Origin: Bremia lactucae
Taxonomy: Eukaryota > Oomycota > Peronosporomycetes > Peronosporales > Peronosporaceae
DNA length: 64,000 bases
Assembly: GCF_004359215.1 (NCBI RefSeq)
Contig: NC_090623.1
Coordinates: 182,424-246,423 of the forward strand
Direction: 5' to 3'
The notes under the pieces were generated by a model. That model was not told the DNA's origin. It was given only the letters and a program-made list of their open reading frames with translations, and searched no databases. Positions 31,159 through 40,812 of the stretch are shown one piece after another. A program made the translations under genes and the position numbers. Position 1 is the first letter of the stretch. Each line of letters begins with the position of its first letter.

Positions 31159-32762
31159 CATGCCGCCAAGTAACCCTGGCAGGAAGCCTGCGATTTCCGT
31201 AACTCCCCAGACAAACGCGAAGAACCATGGTGGTAGGATTCATCCTCCTCAAACTTGTTGGATACCGATGGGGAGCGATAGTTCCATGTGGAAAAGTTGA
31301 TCGGACATCGCCATAAGGCGGGACGGCAGGAGTTCGGGGTTTGAAGCGTGCTACCCGAAGGCCAATAATACGTGAGATCCGGAGGACCGCCTCGTGGGGG
31401 ACGCGGGCCTCGTGAACGCGTATAGGCGTCACCACTCAATCGGTCCGCATAACCGGGCCTAGAAGGCTCTTCGGGTCGATGTTGTGGGGTGTTTTCCCCT
31501 TCTGGATATTGATGATGACTTCTTGAATAATAAGCGTCGGGGTGGAACTGTCTCGGTTAATACGACGATAGACATCCCACCGCCGATCAGCAACCGCCTT
31601 GGCCATGTGAAATCGATGACGGCGAAGCGCCAACCAGATGAGCCGATGCGGCGAGTTGAAGAATTTGGGAATGGGTTATCGCACGGCGGTGAGCCACTGG
31701 CGGAATTGGTCTTCGTACGCCTGTCAGCCGAGGTCAGTGTCGTCATCAAGGACGAGTGGGCATTCGTCGACCTGCTCCACAGGTCTTCCTCGCTCTCGGC
31801 ATCGTTGGAGGTAATCCGCTAGTCGGCCAGGAGCCAAACCTTCACTGCAAGCAGCTGGTCTCTCGTTCGTGGGACGCAAGTGTCACGACGACGCTTGTGG
31901 TCTCCTTGGGGGTCCGATGGACACAGTGGAGGTGCTTATTTCGCCGGTATGGCTAGAACTTGTGGGTCTTATGGAGACGTCGTCACGTCGTACACTCGCA
32001 GCAGGTGGTTTCGATTCTGGAGAAGGAGTGTCGCCAGTGATCGGCTTAAGTGGGGCATGATGAACGCCTGTGAATATCGGGGATGACGGTGGTGTGTCGG
32101 ACTCGCGAGCACACTTCAGTCCTTGTGCACGCTCTTGCCGCTTGCGGCGTCGCGAAGCACTTTGTAGAACTGACATAGCACGTTGCTTCTTATTCGGGTG
32201 ATGTTTGCGCAGCGCGTTGTGTGAAGCTCTGCGACGCAGCTTGCTGAGCAGGTTGTTTTTGTCACGGTCTCTCGCACCAGAGTTGTTTGCGTCCTGGTGA
32301 GCTGCTTCTCGTGGAGATGATGTCGTAGTATTCAGTGAGTCATCCTTCACGGTAATAGATGGCTGAAGTGATATTTCTTCGGCGCGCCCAGTGAGCGTCG
32401 TCGACCTATCTGCTTTGAGGGGTCGTGTCCGCGCCCTCGAGGACCATGATCATGCGGATGATCGCCTTGTGAAACATTGTGATGAATCAAAGAGCCGTCA
32501 ACGGCATCGCTTGGAGCAACTTGCGACTTAGTTTGACGACCGCATTGGGAATTTGACTGCGACGATGAGCGAGGACTTAAATGACCAGCAGCGTTGGCTG
32601 GTTTCGCTGTTTGATCGAGTGAAGATCCATGAGCACCACCTTGCGAGCTCAACGCAGGCTCCTGCACCTCCCTCGCGCCAGTGCGTACCCCTTGGGTCAT
32701 CCGTCGTACCCTTCGGGGCCACCTGCGAATCTTTCAGGGACGTCCGGTCACCCACCAAGTGA
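31159..32762 (+). pseudogene. Antisense ORF of gypsy element F, copy 7
   Basis: The ATG at 31159 starts MPPSNPGRKPAISVTPQTNA, similar in position and first residues to MPPKKGHVGG of copy 3, about 60 bp from the LTR. 31484-31822 is an open + frame (DIDDDFLNNKRRGGTVSVNT, AELVFVRLSAEVSVV). At about 32400-32660 the + strand reads a coiled coil (LRGRVRALEDHDHADDRLVK, then DDRIGNLTATMSEDLNDQQR) with one stop. The order of parts matches the other copies, and the pol of F is on the opposite strand. Weakest in its middle. Confidence 0.5.
31883..32700 (-). other. Sense-strand open frames opposite copy 7 (pol tail of F?)
   Basis: Two - strand frames (32700-32347 and 32350-31883) are Ser/Arg/His-rich and low in complexity. 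They lie downstream of the F integrase, where a spacer and chromodomain are expected, but no chromodomain motif is readable. They may be the pol tail or merely the complement of antisense ORF copy 7. Confidence 0.3.
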
Positions 32763-32848
32763 GGGGTCTGCTGCGCCCTCGGCTGATGACCTTCGTTAGA
32801 TGATAGGGCATCTTTGGCGTCTATTTCAGACCGGTCCGCCGGATTAAG

Positions 32849-33860
32849 CTAGGCCTTGAGCATCCCAACATAGAATGTCGGGTGCATTGCCATAGCCGAT
32901 GGCAAGCTCAAGGTGTAGGCATTGCCGCGCAAACCAATGACCGTGAAGGGTCCCACGAAACGCGGATGAAGCTTCGTACTCCCTACCGCTGATACGGCGT
33001 GAATAGGTAGGCTCTTAGCATTAAGTAGCACGAGCTCACCAATCTAAAAACTTGCGTATTCTGACGACCATGACTGTCATTTGAAGATCTTCAGCAGCAG
33101 CCATGGCATCCCTGACACTTAGCCTAATGGCTTCACCAGTTTCAATAAACGTCAGCAAATTGCGTTTGACCGACGGTCGAACCCCATTTAGGCCTCTCAG
33201 GTCATCGGCGACAGCCTCTTCCCCATCCACATTAGAAGACATTGGCAACGATAGAGGAGTACGCGGATGCCACAACTCATTCTTATAGAACGGGGAAACC
33301 CCTGTCGACGAATGCACCGCATTGTTCATTGCGAACTCCACTTGCGCTAACTGCGCACTCCATTGGGATGGCTCATCCACGCAAACACTGCTAAGCACAT
33401 CCTCCAACACACGTTTGACCCGTTCGGTCTGACCGTCCGTCTACGGATGATCGCCGTCTACAGATCCAGTCGAGTCCCCATCAGCCGAAAAAGATGTTGC
33501 AAAAAGGCGGACACAAATCGAGGAATCTCGATCACTCACGAAACACTCCGGAAGTCCATGATGTTAAGACACATTGTCGATGTATAGCTGTGTCGCCTGC
33601 GGTGCCGTAAATCTTAAAAAAACCACCACTAGTCGCACTATCTTGCTGAGGCGACACACATATACAATAATAACCGGATGGCCTTGCCTATCCGCCGGAG
33701 GGTCGAAGATGAAGTCCATGCTCACTGAGCGCTAACAGTCCGCTGGGACCGGCAAACTCTGCCACGGCGCTGTTAAAGACGGCAGAGGCATCACTCGTTG
33801 ACAAGTCTCGGACGTCTTGACATACGACCGTACCCACTTGTACATGTCGGCTACAAGTAG
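32849..33860 (-). pseudogene. Element F: integrase
   Basis: 33410-33036 is an uninterrupted stretch of the core C-terminal half (CVDEPSQWSAQLAQVEFAMN, NNAVHSSTGVSPFY) continuing into the helix region before the C-terminal domain. 33031-32849 is that domain (STKLHPRFVGPFTVIGLRGN, YTLSLPSAMAMHPTFYVGML). Upstream, 33860-33420 shows the zinc finger end CQRVMPLPSLTAPWQ, DFIFDPPADRQGH and FVSDRDSS with frameshifts. This family is different from LTR-A/C elements (no Asn-rich insert). Confidence 0.85.
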
Positions 33861-34159
33861 TCACGTGCCACAGACGTGCATGTCTTTTCGCGCCCCAAAT
33901 GTCCACTATTTGGCGTATCATGTGCCTCATAGAGGATTCGATGACGTAAGTCCTCGTCGTTGGGGCGACTACGCGTGTTTCTTCCCCCGGATTCACACTG
34001 TACAACATGAGTCCATCGGACAGACTATACTGATGAAGACTTACTTGCCGGCGCTTCGTCAACTTGACGGCTCCCGAGGAGGCGCTCAACAACTCTACAG
34101 CTCCTTGAATTCCGGGTTTTGGAGATACGCCTTACGTATAAGCTCGAACACTCACGATT

Positions 34160-34600
34160 CAAGGTGCACAACGTATGCCAATTTGTAATCAGGACGTCTC
34201 GACTGGCCGTCCGCTAGCACATTCTGCTTTCCTGGCTTGTAAGCCACCGAAAAGTTGTATTCCACTAAGAAAGACAACCATCGCGCTATGACAAATGGGG
34301 CGACTGAGTCGCCGTCCTCAACGAAGCATGGTCTGTATAGACGACAAAGGGTTTGCTGCCCGGCAGGTGAACCCGAAACTAGACAAGGGCGTACTTCATT
34401 GCGAAAAGTTCCTCGTCGTGCACAGGATAATTCGTCGCAGCGGACTTAAGCTGCCGCGATTGAAACGAAATTACTTGTTCATTACCATTGAAATCCAGCT
34501 ACAAATGAGCACAGCCGATGGCAAAGTCTGATGCATCACACACGCCACCCTGAATGAACGATCCTTGTCCGGCAACGCCAAATCTGGTGCCGACTGTAGG
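34160..34600 (-). pseudogene. Element F: RNase H domain
   Basis: Minus-strand pieces SRQLKSAATNYPVHDEELFA, FVVYTDHASLRTATQSPHLS and VAYKPGKQNVLADGQSRRPD are readable between 34560 and 34200. The usual LADALSRRPD end motif is changed to LADGQSRRPD. Stops and frame changes occur near the first catalytic Asp. Confidence 0.8.
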
Positions 34601-35841
34601 CTTAGCTTAATCGCTTCAAAGCTTGTTTCGCCTCCTCTGTTCACGACCAGACCACGTTTTCTTAGGCAAGCTGGTCAATGGCCTGGCAATCTTTGCGTAT
34701 TTCTCGCTGTATTTGTGCAAATAGTTCGCGAGACCCACCACTTGCGTAAATCTATTCGTGATAACGGCGTTGCAATCGTACGAATCTTCTCTGGATTCGC
34801 ACGGATTCCACCCTTCCCAATGAATTATCCCCAAAAGGGAATCTCTTCCGCCCCAAAAGGCACTTGATGATGTTTGCAAGAAGTGGATTCTCGCACATAC
34901 ACATCAACACCGCGCGAAGGCGCTCGATATGCACCTGAACATACGTTTTAACCCCTTCAGCCTTGCTGTAAAGAAAATATCGTCGAGATACGTCTGCGCA
35001 AAGTGCCGCATCGGCCGAAAGAGTTGCTTAAACAGCCTATTATACGATGCTGGAGCATTGGAAAGCCCCTGGGGCATGGCCAATCATTCCCACAACATCC
35101 CACTGGAAGTACTCACTGCTGTGAATAGAATATCGGATTCCCACATGAGTAGTTGATAATAGTTGTCGACCATAATGAGCGCGCTAAAAATACTGCATCC
35201 GGCCATGTTGTTCTGCAACACAACATTGCGATATATTGGCGTAGAGGCAGGAATTGTGACTACATTCAGCTTCTTAAAAGCATGAACCATACGCCATTTC
35301 CCATTGGGCTTACGCACACAAAACGTCGGCGACGAGTGTGGCAACTTCGACTCTCGGACTAGGCCTACTGCGTGCTTTTCCGCAAAGAATGCGTTAATAG
35401 CGTCCAATTGCTTCTTGGGCCGTGGCCATCGGCGCGTCGTACAGTACTTTGTACCCGGCTCCAGATCAATCTCGTGGCGTACACCCCAATCTGGAGGTAA
35501 CACCGAGGAAGGGTCTCCCGAGACCACATCCGTAAACTCCTTCAAGAGAGGATAAAATGAATCCCTTGGGTCCTTCAGGATGGCCGAGCCATACCTCTTC
35601 TGACGATGAGCCTTGCTCTCCTCGTCCACCACCTCCGGGTCCATGACCGAAGAGGTTTTTTTAACTCCACAAACGTCGATTCCCGACGTATGAGGACCAC
35701 ATCGTCTAGCGAACCTACCTTGAGGTCCGTTAGAAATTCTCGTTGGGATATCTCATCAAGCTCGTACAATTCTTCGAGCTTAGAGAGCGGTTCTACCTCA
35801 ATCCCGTCCATGTCATGTCGATCCGCGAGTATGATCTCCAT
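34601..35841 (-). pseudogene. Element F: reverse transcriptase
   Basis: The frame 35644-35084 is open for 186 codons and covers the RT linker and fingers: LLKEFTDVVSGDPSSVLPPD, HEIDLEPGTKYCTTRRWPRP, FCVRKPNGKWRMVHAFKKLN and IFSALIMVDNYYQLLM. The palm follows in another frame (FAQTYLDDIFFTAR, the Y-L-DD site; about 35020-34960), then the thumb (VVGLANYLHKYSEKYAKIAR, 34879-34616). 35841-35575 is the protease-RT spacer. Only one or two frameshifts, so F is among the younger copies. Confidence 0.85.
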
Positions 35842-35888
35842 TTCAGGAGTTCAACCAGCTTCATCTTGTGCGTATTGCCGTGCTCTTA

Positions 35889-36590
35889 CGCCTTCCTGTG
35901 CGGGAACTGAGACAGTCTTACCGCCTTGTACGCGCTGTCCAACAACTGCTATTTCCTGTGACAAAGTGAATTCATCTTTGCACGTGCGGGTCGCCCAGCG
36001 ACTGCGTCTTCCTGGGTGGAGACTGACCCAGCCTCACCACCTGTTACGCTTCGTCCAACGAATGCGATTTCCTGTAAAGGAGTGGAAACATCTTCTTCAC
36101 GAGCGCGTCACTCAACGGCTGCGTCTTCCTGGATGAGGAGTGACCCAGCCTCATCACCCTATACGCGCTGTCCAACAAATGCGATTTCCTGTGACAAAGT
36201 GAACCCATCTTTGCAAGTGCGCGTCGCCCAGCGACTGCGTCTTCCTGGGTCGAGACTGACCCAGCCTCACCACCTTTTACGAGTCGTCCAACGACTGCGA
36301 TTTCCTGTGAAGGAGTGAAAACATCTTCTTCACAAGCGCGTCGCTCAACGGCTGCGTCTTCCTTGATGAAGAGTGATCCAGCCTCATCACCCTATACGCT
36401 TCGTCCAACAACTGCGAATTTCTGTGACAAAGTGGACTCATCTTTGTCACGTGCGCGTCGTCCAGCGAATGCGTTTTCTTGGGTGGAGGCTGACCCAGCC
36501 TCATCATCCTTTACGCGTCGTCCAACGACAGCGTCTTCTAGAACGACCACAGCATTACCGCTTGCGCAGCCCCCCCTCGGGTACGTCTTC
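35889..36590 (-). repeat. Tandem 117-bp (39-codon) repeats, six units in A/B alternation
   Basis: Units start at about 35889, 36004, 36121, 36237, 36354 and 36471, mostly 116-117 bp apart. On the - strand they encode copies of a sequence like DEAGSVSTQEDAVAGRRA followed by SQEIAVVGR. Two alternating subtypes exist: one with CATCTTCTTCAC and CAACGGCT (36004, 36237), the other with GACAAAGTGAA and CCCAGCGACT (35889, 36121, 36354). They lie upstream of F RT, where protease or gag-pol spacer is expected. Confidence 0.85.
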
Positions 36591-36604
36591 GGGTGAGGGA
36601 GGAA

Positions 36605-37545
36605 ACACATCTTCTTCACTAACGTGTCGCTTGGCGACACGTTAGTGACACAGAGGCGTTACAAAGCCCCTGTGGCATTACTAGCCATTCCCAGAGCATC
36701 CCACTGGGAGTGTTTACTGCTGTGTGCGAAATGTCATATTCACGCATAAGGATCTGATAAAATCCATCCATTAGATCTATAGACGAAAAGATGGTACTCT
36801 GAGACATACCATCTATGATTACGTCTTTTCTAGGTTTCGGCGTTTGAGCCGGTATCGTTGCAGCATTCAGTTTATTGAATGCGTGCACTATCCGCCACCC
36901 TCCTGTGGCCTTTCGCACACAGAAGGTCGGAGAGCTATGTGGGGAGGTTGATTCCCTCACATGGCCCGCTTTTAACCGACGACAAAGAACTTATCGATCG
37001 CAAGTACTTGTTCACGAGGCAGTGGCCACTGCTTCATGACACAGTAGTTCGAGCCCGGTTGAACTCGATCTCATGTCGAGTGCCTTTACCTTTAGGCAAC
37101 TCGCATGGAACTGCTTCAGGGAATACATCCTCAAATTCAATCAATTCCTATTATAAAGAATTTGTCCTAAGTGACTCCCAGGATTGAGTAGTATATCTCT
37201 CAATTCGAGTCTTCACATCGAGGATACTTTCATCCTTCGATGAGCTACTGAGAACTCCTTCGTTCTCTGCAAAAATTACCGCTTATCGAATATTGGTTAC
37301 GCATTCGTCCTCTGTGACGAGTAAGCAGATTTGCTTTATTCTACCACCATGCAGATCTTTCAAGAACCGCTTGGGTTCTAGAATTGGTAATTGAGTTATA
37401 TCCGAAGTTAACTTCAGACGCGCATACAGATCAAGAGTATAAGTGCCTACTCTTGATCCGACCATAGCCGAAAGACTTGGACCTGCCTTCAATTTTAACA
37501 GTTCCTGTCCCCTTGTGTACATGTGTGCGCCGCGCTCCCCATCTA
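36605..37545 (-). pseudogene. Fragment K: RT N-terminal part of an LTR-A type element
   Basis: 36960-36619 reads SSPTFCVRKATGGWRIVHAF, IIDGMSQSTIFSSIDLMDGF and SGMLWEWLVMPQGLCNAS, RT fingers and start of palm, ending before the DD motif at the 39-codon repeat junction. 37522-37283 is the protease-RT linker (TSDITQLPILEPKRFLKDLH). There is no gag or protease between it and the LTR at 37561. Confidence 0.8.
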
Positions 37546-37560
37546 CTTACATGCATCCTT

Positions 37561-38028
37561 TGTAACGGGGCACTACGACTTGAACTGTTTCAGTACAAGT
37601 CCACCTCGCACTGCTTCAGTTGCGAGTGATGCCTTACGTTAAGTGACGTACACTTTAAGTGCCGTACACTGTACGTGCAGAGGAAGACTTCTCTTAAGAT
37701 AACTAGACTTAAGAGGGTAAAATGAAAACTGTATTAAATATAATTAAGTGTCTCTTGTTCTATCTTTGTAAATGCTAACTTTATTATAATCTAATACTAA
37801 ACATGTAATGAATTCTTACCTCTATCTTATCTGTAACTCTCTCTGATTACTCTTGCAGCTGATTAGTCTGCGGAATAAATAGACATAATGACCTATACCT
37901 ATTTATGGATAAGAATTCTGAATATTACTATATAAAGTAATTTCCTCCAAATGTTATCTATCTTTTAGATAATATATTAATTAACAACCTTTAAGTGTTA
38001 ATTTCATGTAACGATACACCCCCTTACA
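37561..38028 (-). repeat. LTR-A (solo-like), 468 bp
   Basis: Full LTR-A with termini TGTAACGGGG...CCCTTACA in minus orientation. No primer-binding site follows on its left. AGGAAGGA just outside its right end resembles a polypurine tract, so it could be the 3' LTR of a lost element or a solo LTR. Confidence 0.75.
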
Positions 38029-40022
38029 TCCTTCCTATTCGCTTATATCTCTTTGTCTTCAGTACTTCGAAACCATCATTCCGGTTGATGGTGATACATG
38101 CATCCCACACGGTGATGTTTTTTTGTTTTTTTATCAGTTTTTATGATTTTTGAACCTTTTGATTGAGATTGGATAAATTCCAGAGCAGCCTTTGCTGCAA
38201 TTTCATTGTCTGGATCGCAAAGTGACTATTATATAAATTTATTCAATGTGACAATACCTACCTGCTGCTGTGCGTCAAGCTGGAAGACCAACAAAACAGG
38301 CAAGCATATGGAGCAGGGGGAAGGAAATCAGCATTGCCGATAGTCTGCAATGTTTTATATGTGGCAAAGTAGGCGTTAATAGCTGGACTCATGCCAGACA
38401 TTATAAAGTTGTAATAATTTAAATATGTAATTATTTATGAAAACCACATCTCATATTGTAATTATTATGGAATTGACTCCCCATAATGTCTCCACAAATC
38501 GTAAATTTCCTTTAAATAACCAATCAACCGAATTGTTGTCTTGTTTGCCTTGATATTATAAAATTTGGTAAAATTGAAATTATTAAGTAAATGTTTTGAA
38601 AGATACTAATTTTGTACTTCTTTATTATTTTCCTATTATTGAAAATTATATTAATTATTCTCTTATAAGTATATATTAATGATACCCGATTACAAATAAG
38701 TTTGGTGGAAAGCTCGACGTACGTATTCCTTATTCCTCGTATGCTAAAATCGATGCTGTCCTCCATGCCCAAACAGGATCATCATTTTATATACCATCGT
38801 GCTTTTAGCTGAAGCGGCACTTCATTTAAGAATGCACTCCTATAAATACAGTTACAATTTTGAGGATAAAAATATGGTACTGCAAAGATTCCTCTGCGAT
38901 TTGCATTACAATTATCAGCTGTTAATTTGCTGTGACGGGAGATAAAAATAGTCAGAAAGAAAATATCTAAAACGCCTTTCGAATGTAATGCTGACTTGGC
39001 TGATCCCACTCGAGCGAAATTAAAAAAAGAACCATCACAAATATCCATGTAAAACGAGCAGGACATGGAAGAAACTCACGCAGAATATCATGCGAAGACA
39101 AGTCAATTTCATGACATTACGTATTTGATTACGCACTTTTGTGCAATTACGATAAAGAACCAAAATTGCGATGTTGTCAACGGGGTCAATCTATTGTTAA
39201 CCATGCGTCAGACTCCAACAAAACGATCTCGCTCGAAACTGCTGGCATCGAACATTCAAATTCGAGACCGTATATCTAAATGGCCACAGATCAGATTTAC
39301 ATAAATTAACCCAACTTCAGATCGCATGAGCTGCTTCGTGGACTTGTAAAAGGGCGTCGGGTATTCCATCGTGCACGATTGCCTGCCTGAACATGACACT
39401 CGAGTCATTAAGTGGATATGAAATTCTGTTGCCATTTACGCGAATTTTTGCTGGATGTTCCAGTTTGAGCAACGGCGATGGCAACATTCATAGCTATGCT
39501 CACGCGAATATGTATGATATAAGAAAAGCAGTGGTTGTTCGGTTAGCCGTAGACGGCATCCTTTACATCACGTTGAAAGAGCGAATTGGGTGTCAGCGAT
39601 CTCTACCAGGCAAAGTATTTACAGAAACTGGCCTCTAAAATGTAGTGGAAATCATCCCCTTTCGTAATGTCGTAACAGACTCGTGACCTTTGTCATTTAG
39701 CGGCCCGCATATAGCAAGATGCAAGTCGCAGCCACCGTGGGTGCGCTGCACAGTGAAGGCCACTATGGCAGCTGCTTTATTAACTCAACCCCATTTGAAG
39801 ATCCGTAAACCACGATGATAGGTTTTCTACAGAGGTAGCTGCTTCTTTCCTCTTTAAAATGATCATTTAGTTCTACAAGATATTATCCAGCGTAGTAAAA
39901 TTCGGCATCATCCAGAAAATCTCAACCCGCCGCTTCCCGTAATCGAGGCCATCATTTTCATACCTACTAACGGAAGTACATTACCAAGTTCCATTTTCAC
40001 AAAAGAAGCAGACACGAGAATC
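38029..40022. other. Intergenic region left of the PLAC8 gene
   Basis: No recognised gene. 38430-38500 holds a motif (TTGTAATTATTATGGAATTG, ACTCCCCATAATG) like the one beside the MULE relic at 26135-26175. Two ATG-initiated + frames (39065-39304, 79 codons; 39393-39638, 81 codons) and a - frame (39066-38782) have no family motif; they may be eroded sequence or chance. Confidence 0.4.
39948..39960 (+). promoter_or_regulatory. Possible initiator element of the PLAC8 gene
   Basis: GCCATCATTTTCA, about 65-75 bp before the ATG, fits the pyrimidine-rich TCA(T/C)TTT core of the oomycete initiator (Inr). The match is to a short degenerate consensus, so it is only a suggestion. Confidence 0.35.
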
Positions 40023-40640
40023 ATGGCCGACAAGAAGCAGACGTCCCTCCCCCTTCCCAAGCTCTCAAACGAGCCGGTTTTTGTAGGCTCGAGCCCGAGC
40101 AATGGCGAGTACGTGACTGTGCTAACGCCCGACAACAAAGCGCTGGCCCCGAATCGAATGGGGCCGGATTTCGACCCAAATGGCCTTCGCATGAATGTGT
40201 GGACCGTGAATCTAAACGACGCTGATCTGCGCACTGCATACTTTTGGTGGGTCTGCTGCTGCCCGTGCTTGCCATTATCGCAGCTTGAGACTCGCTTGGG
40301 ACTTAATTCGTTCTGCCAAGGCTTCCTTATCGACTTGGTCGCCTACGCCGGTCGTCTTGTCTTCTTGTTGCTGACAGTGGTGGCTCTTTTTAAGGGTTAT
40401 CTTGTCGCCTTTGCTGGCTTTTTGATGCTCACTGTGGTCTGCGTAATTGCTGTCGGTCAGCGTGTCGCTCGCGTGCGTAGTCAGATCCGCGAACGCCTGG
40501 ATATTGGTGGAAGCCGCAAGGATGACCGAGTCACGGGCTGTGTGCGCAGTGCAAGTGCCATTCGTCAAATGGCCGTGCAGCTTAAGTGCGACCAATTGCA
40601 CTTTAGCGCTCCCGCCACGCTTCAAGCGTACCAGGTGTAA
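40023..40640 (+). CDS. PLAC8-family cysteine-rich membrane protein
   Basis: A 205-residue single-exon gene. The ATG at 40023 has a good context (GAATCATGG). A polar N-terminus of about 55 residues precedes MNVWTVNLNDADLRTAYFWW and the CCCPC cluster (residues 78-82), the hallmark of PLAC8. Two adjoining hydrophobic segments (about 101-123 and 124-146) probably form a membrane hairpin. The second conserved block is IGGSRKDD (161-168) and AIRQMAVQL (179-187). The usual second Cys pair before AIRQM is reduced to a single Cys173 (GCVRSAS). PLAC8 proteins affect cell size and divalent-metal handling in plants and fungi; the role in oomycetes is unknown. It converges with the FYVE gene 172 bp away. 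Confidence 0.85.
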   Translation: MADKKQTSLPLPKLSNEPVFVGSSPSNGEYVTVLTPDNKALAPNRMGPDFDPNGLRMNVWTVNLNDADLRTAYFWWVCCCPCLPLSQLETRLGLNSFCQGFLIDLVAYAGRLVFLLLTVVALFKGYLVAFAGFLMLTVVCVIAVGQRVARVRSQIRERLDIGGSRKDDRVTGCVRSASAIRQMAVQLKCDQLHFSAPATLQAYQV

Positions 40641-40812
40641 CTTGCTACGATTGGGTTCCACGCGGGGCTACACTCGAGAATGTTGGCAATATGTGTCGCA
40701 ATATTAAATATCGGTAGCTAAAAAGTAAATTAGCACGTAGTATGGTAACCATTTCAGGGCACGATCAACATGGACCAAAACGTATTTTACTTATATTCTT
40801 TGCTGCAAACAA

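Noticed and set aside
32347..32350. ATGA overlap between two minus-strand frames, as in translational coupling
   Set aside because: The context is a eukaryotic, decayed retrotransposon; the overlap is best explained by a frameshift or chance.
35889..36590. CRISPR-like array
   Set aside because: Units are contiguous 117-bp coding repeats without unique spacers, in a eukaryotic retrotransposon.
39908..40275. Minus-strand frames overlapping the PLAC8 gene
   Set aside because: They are complements of the PLAC8 coding sequence and have no family motifs.
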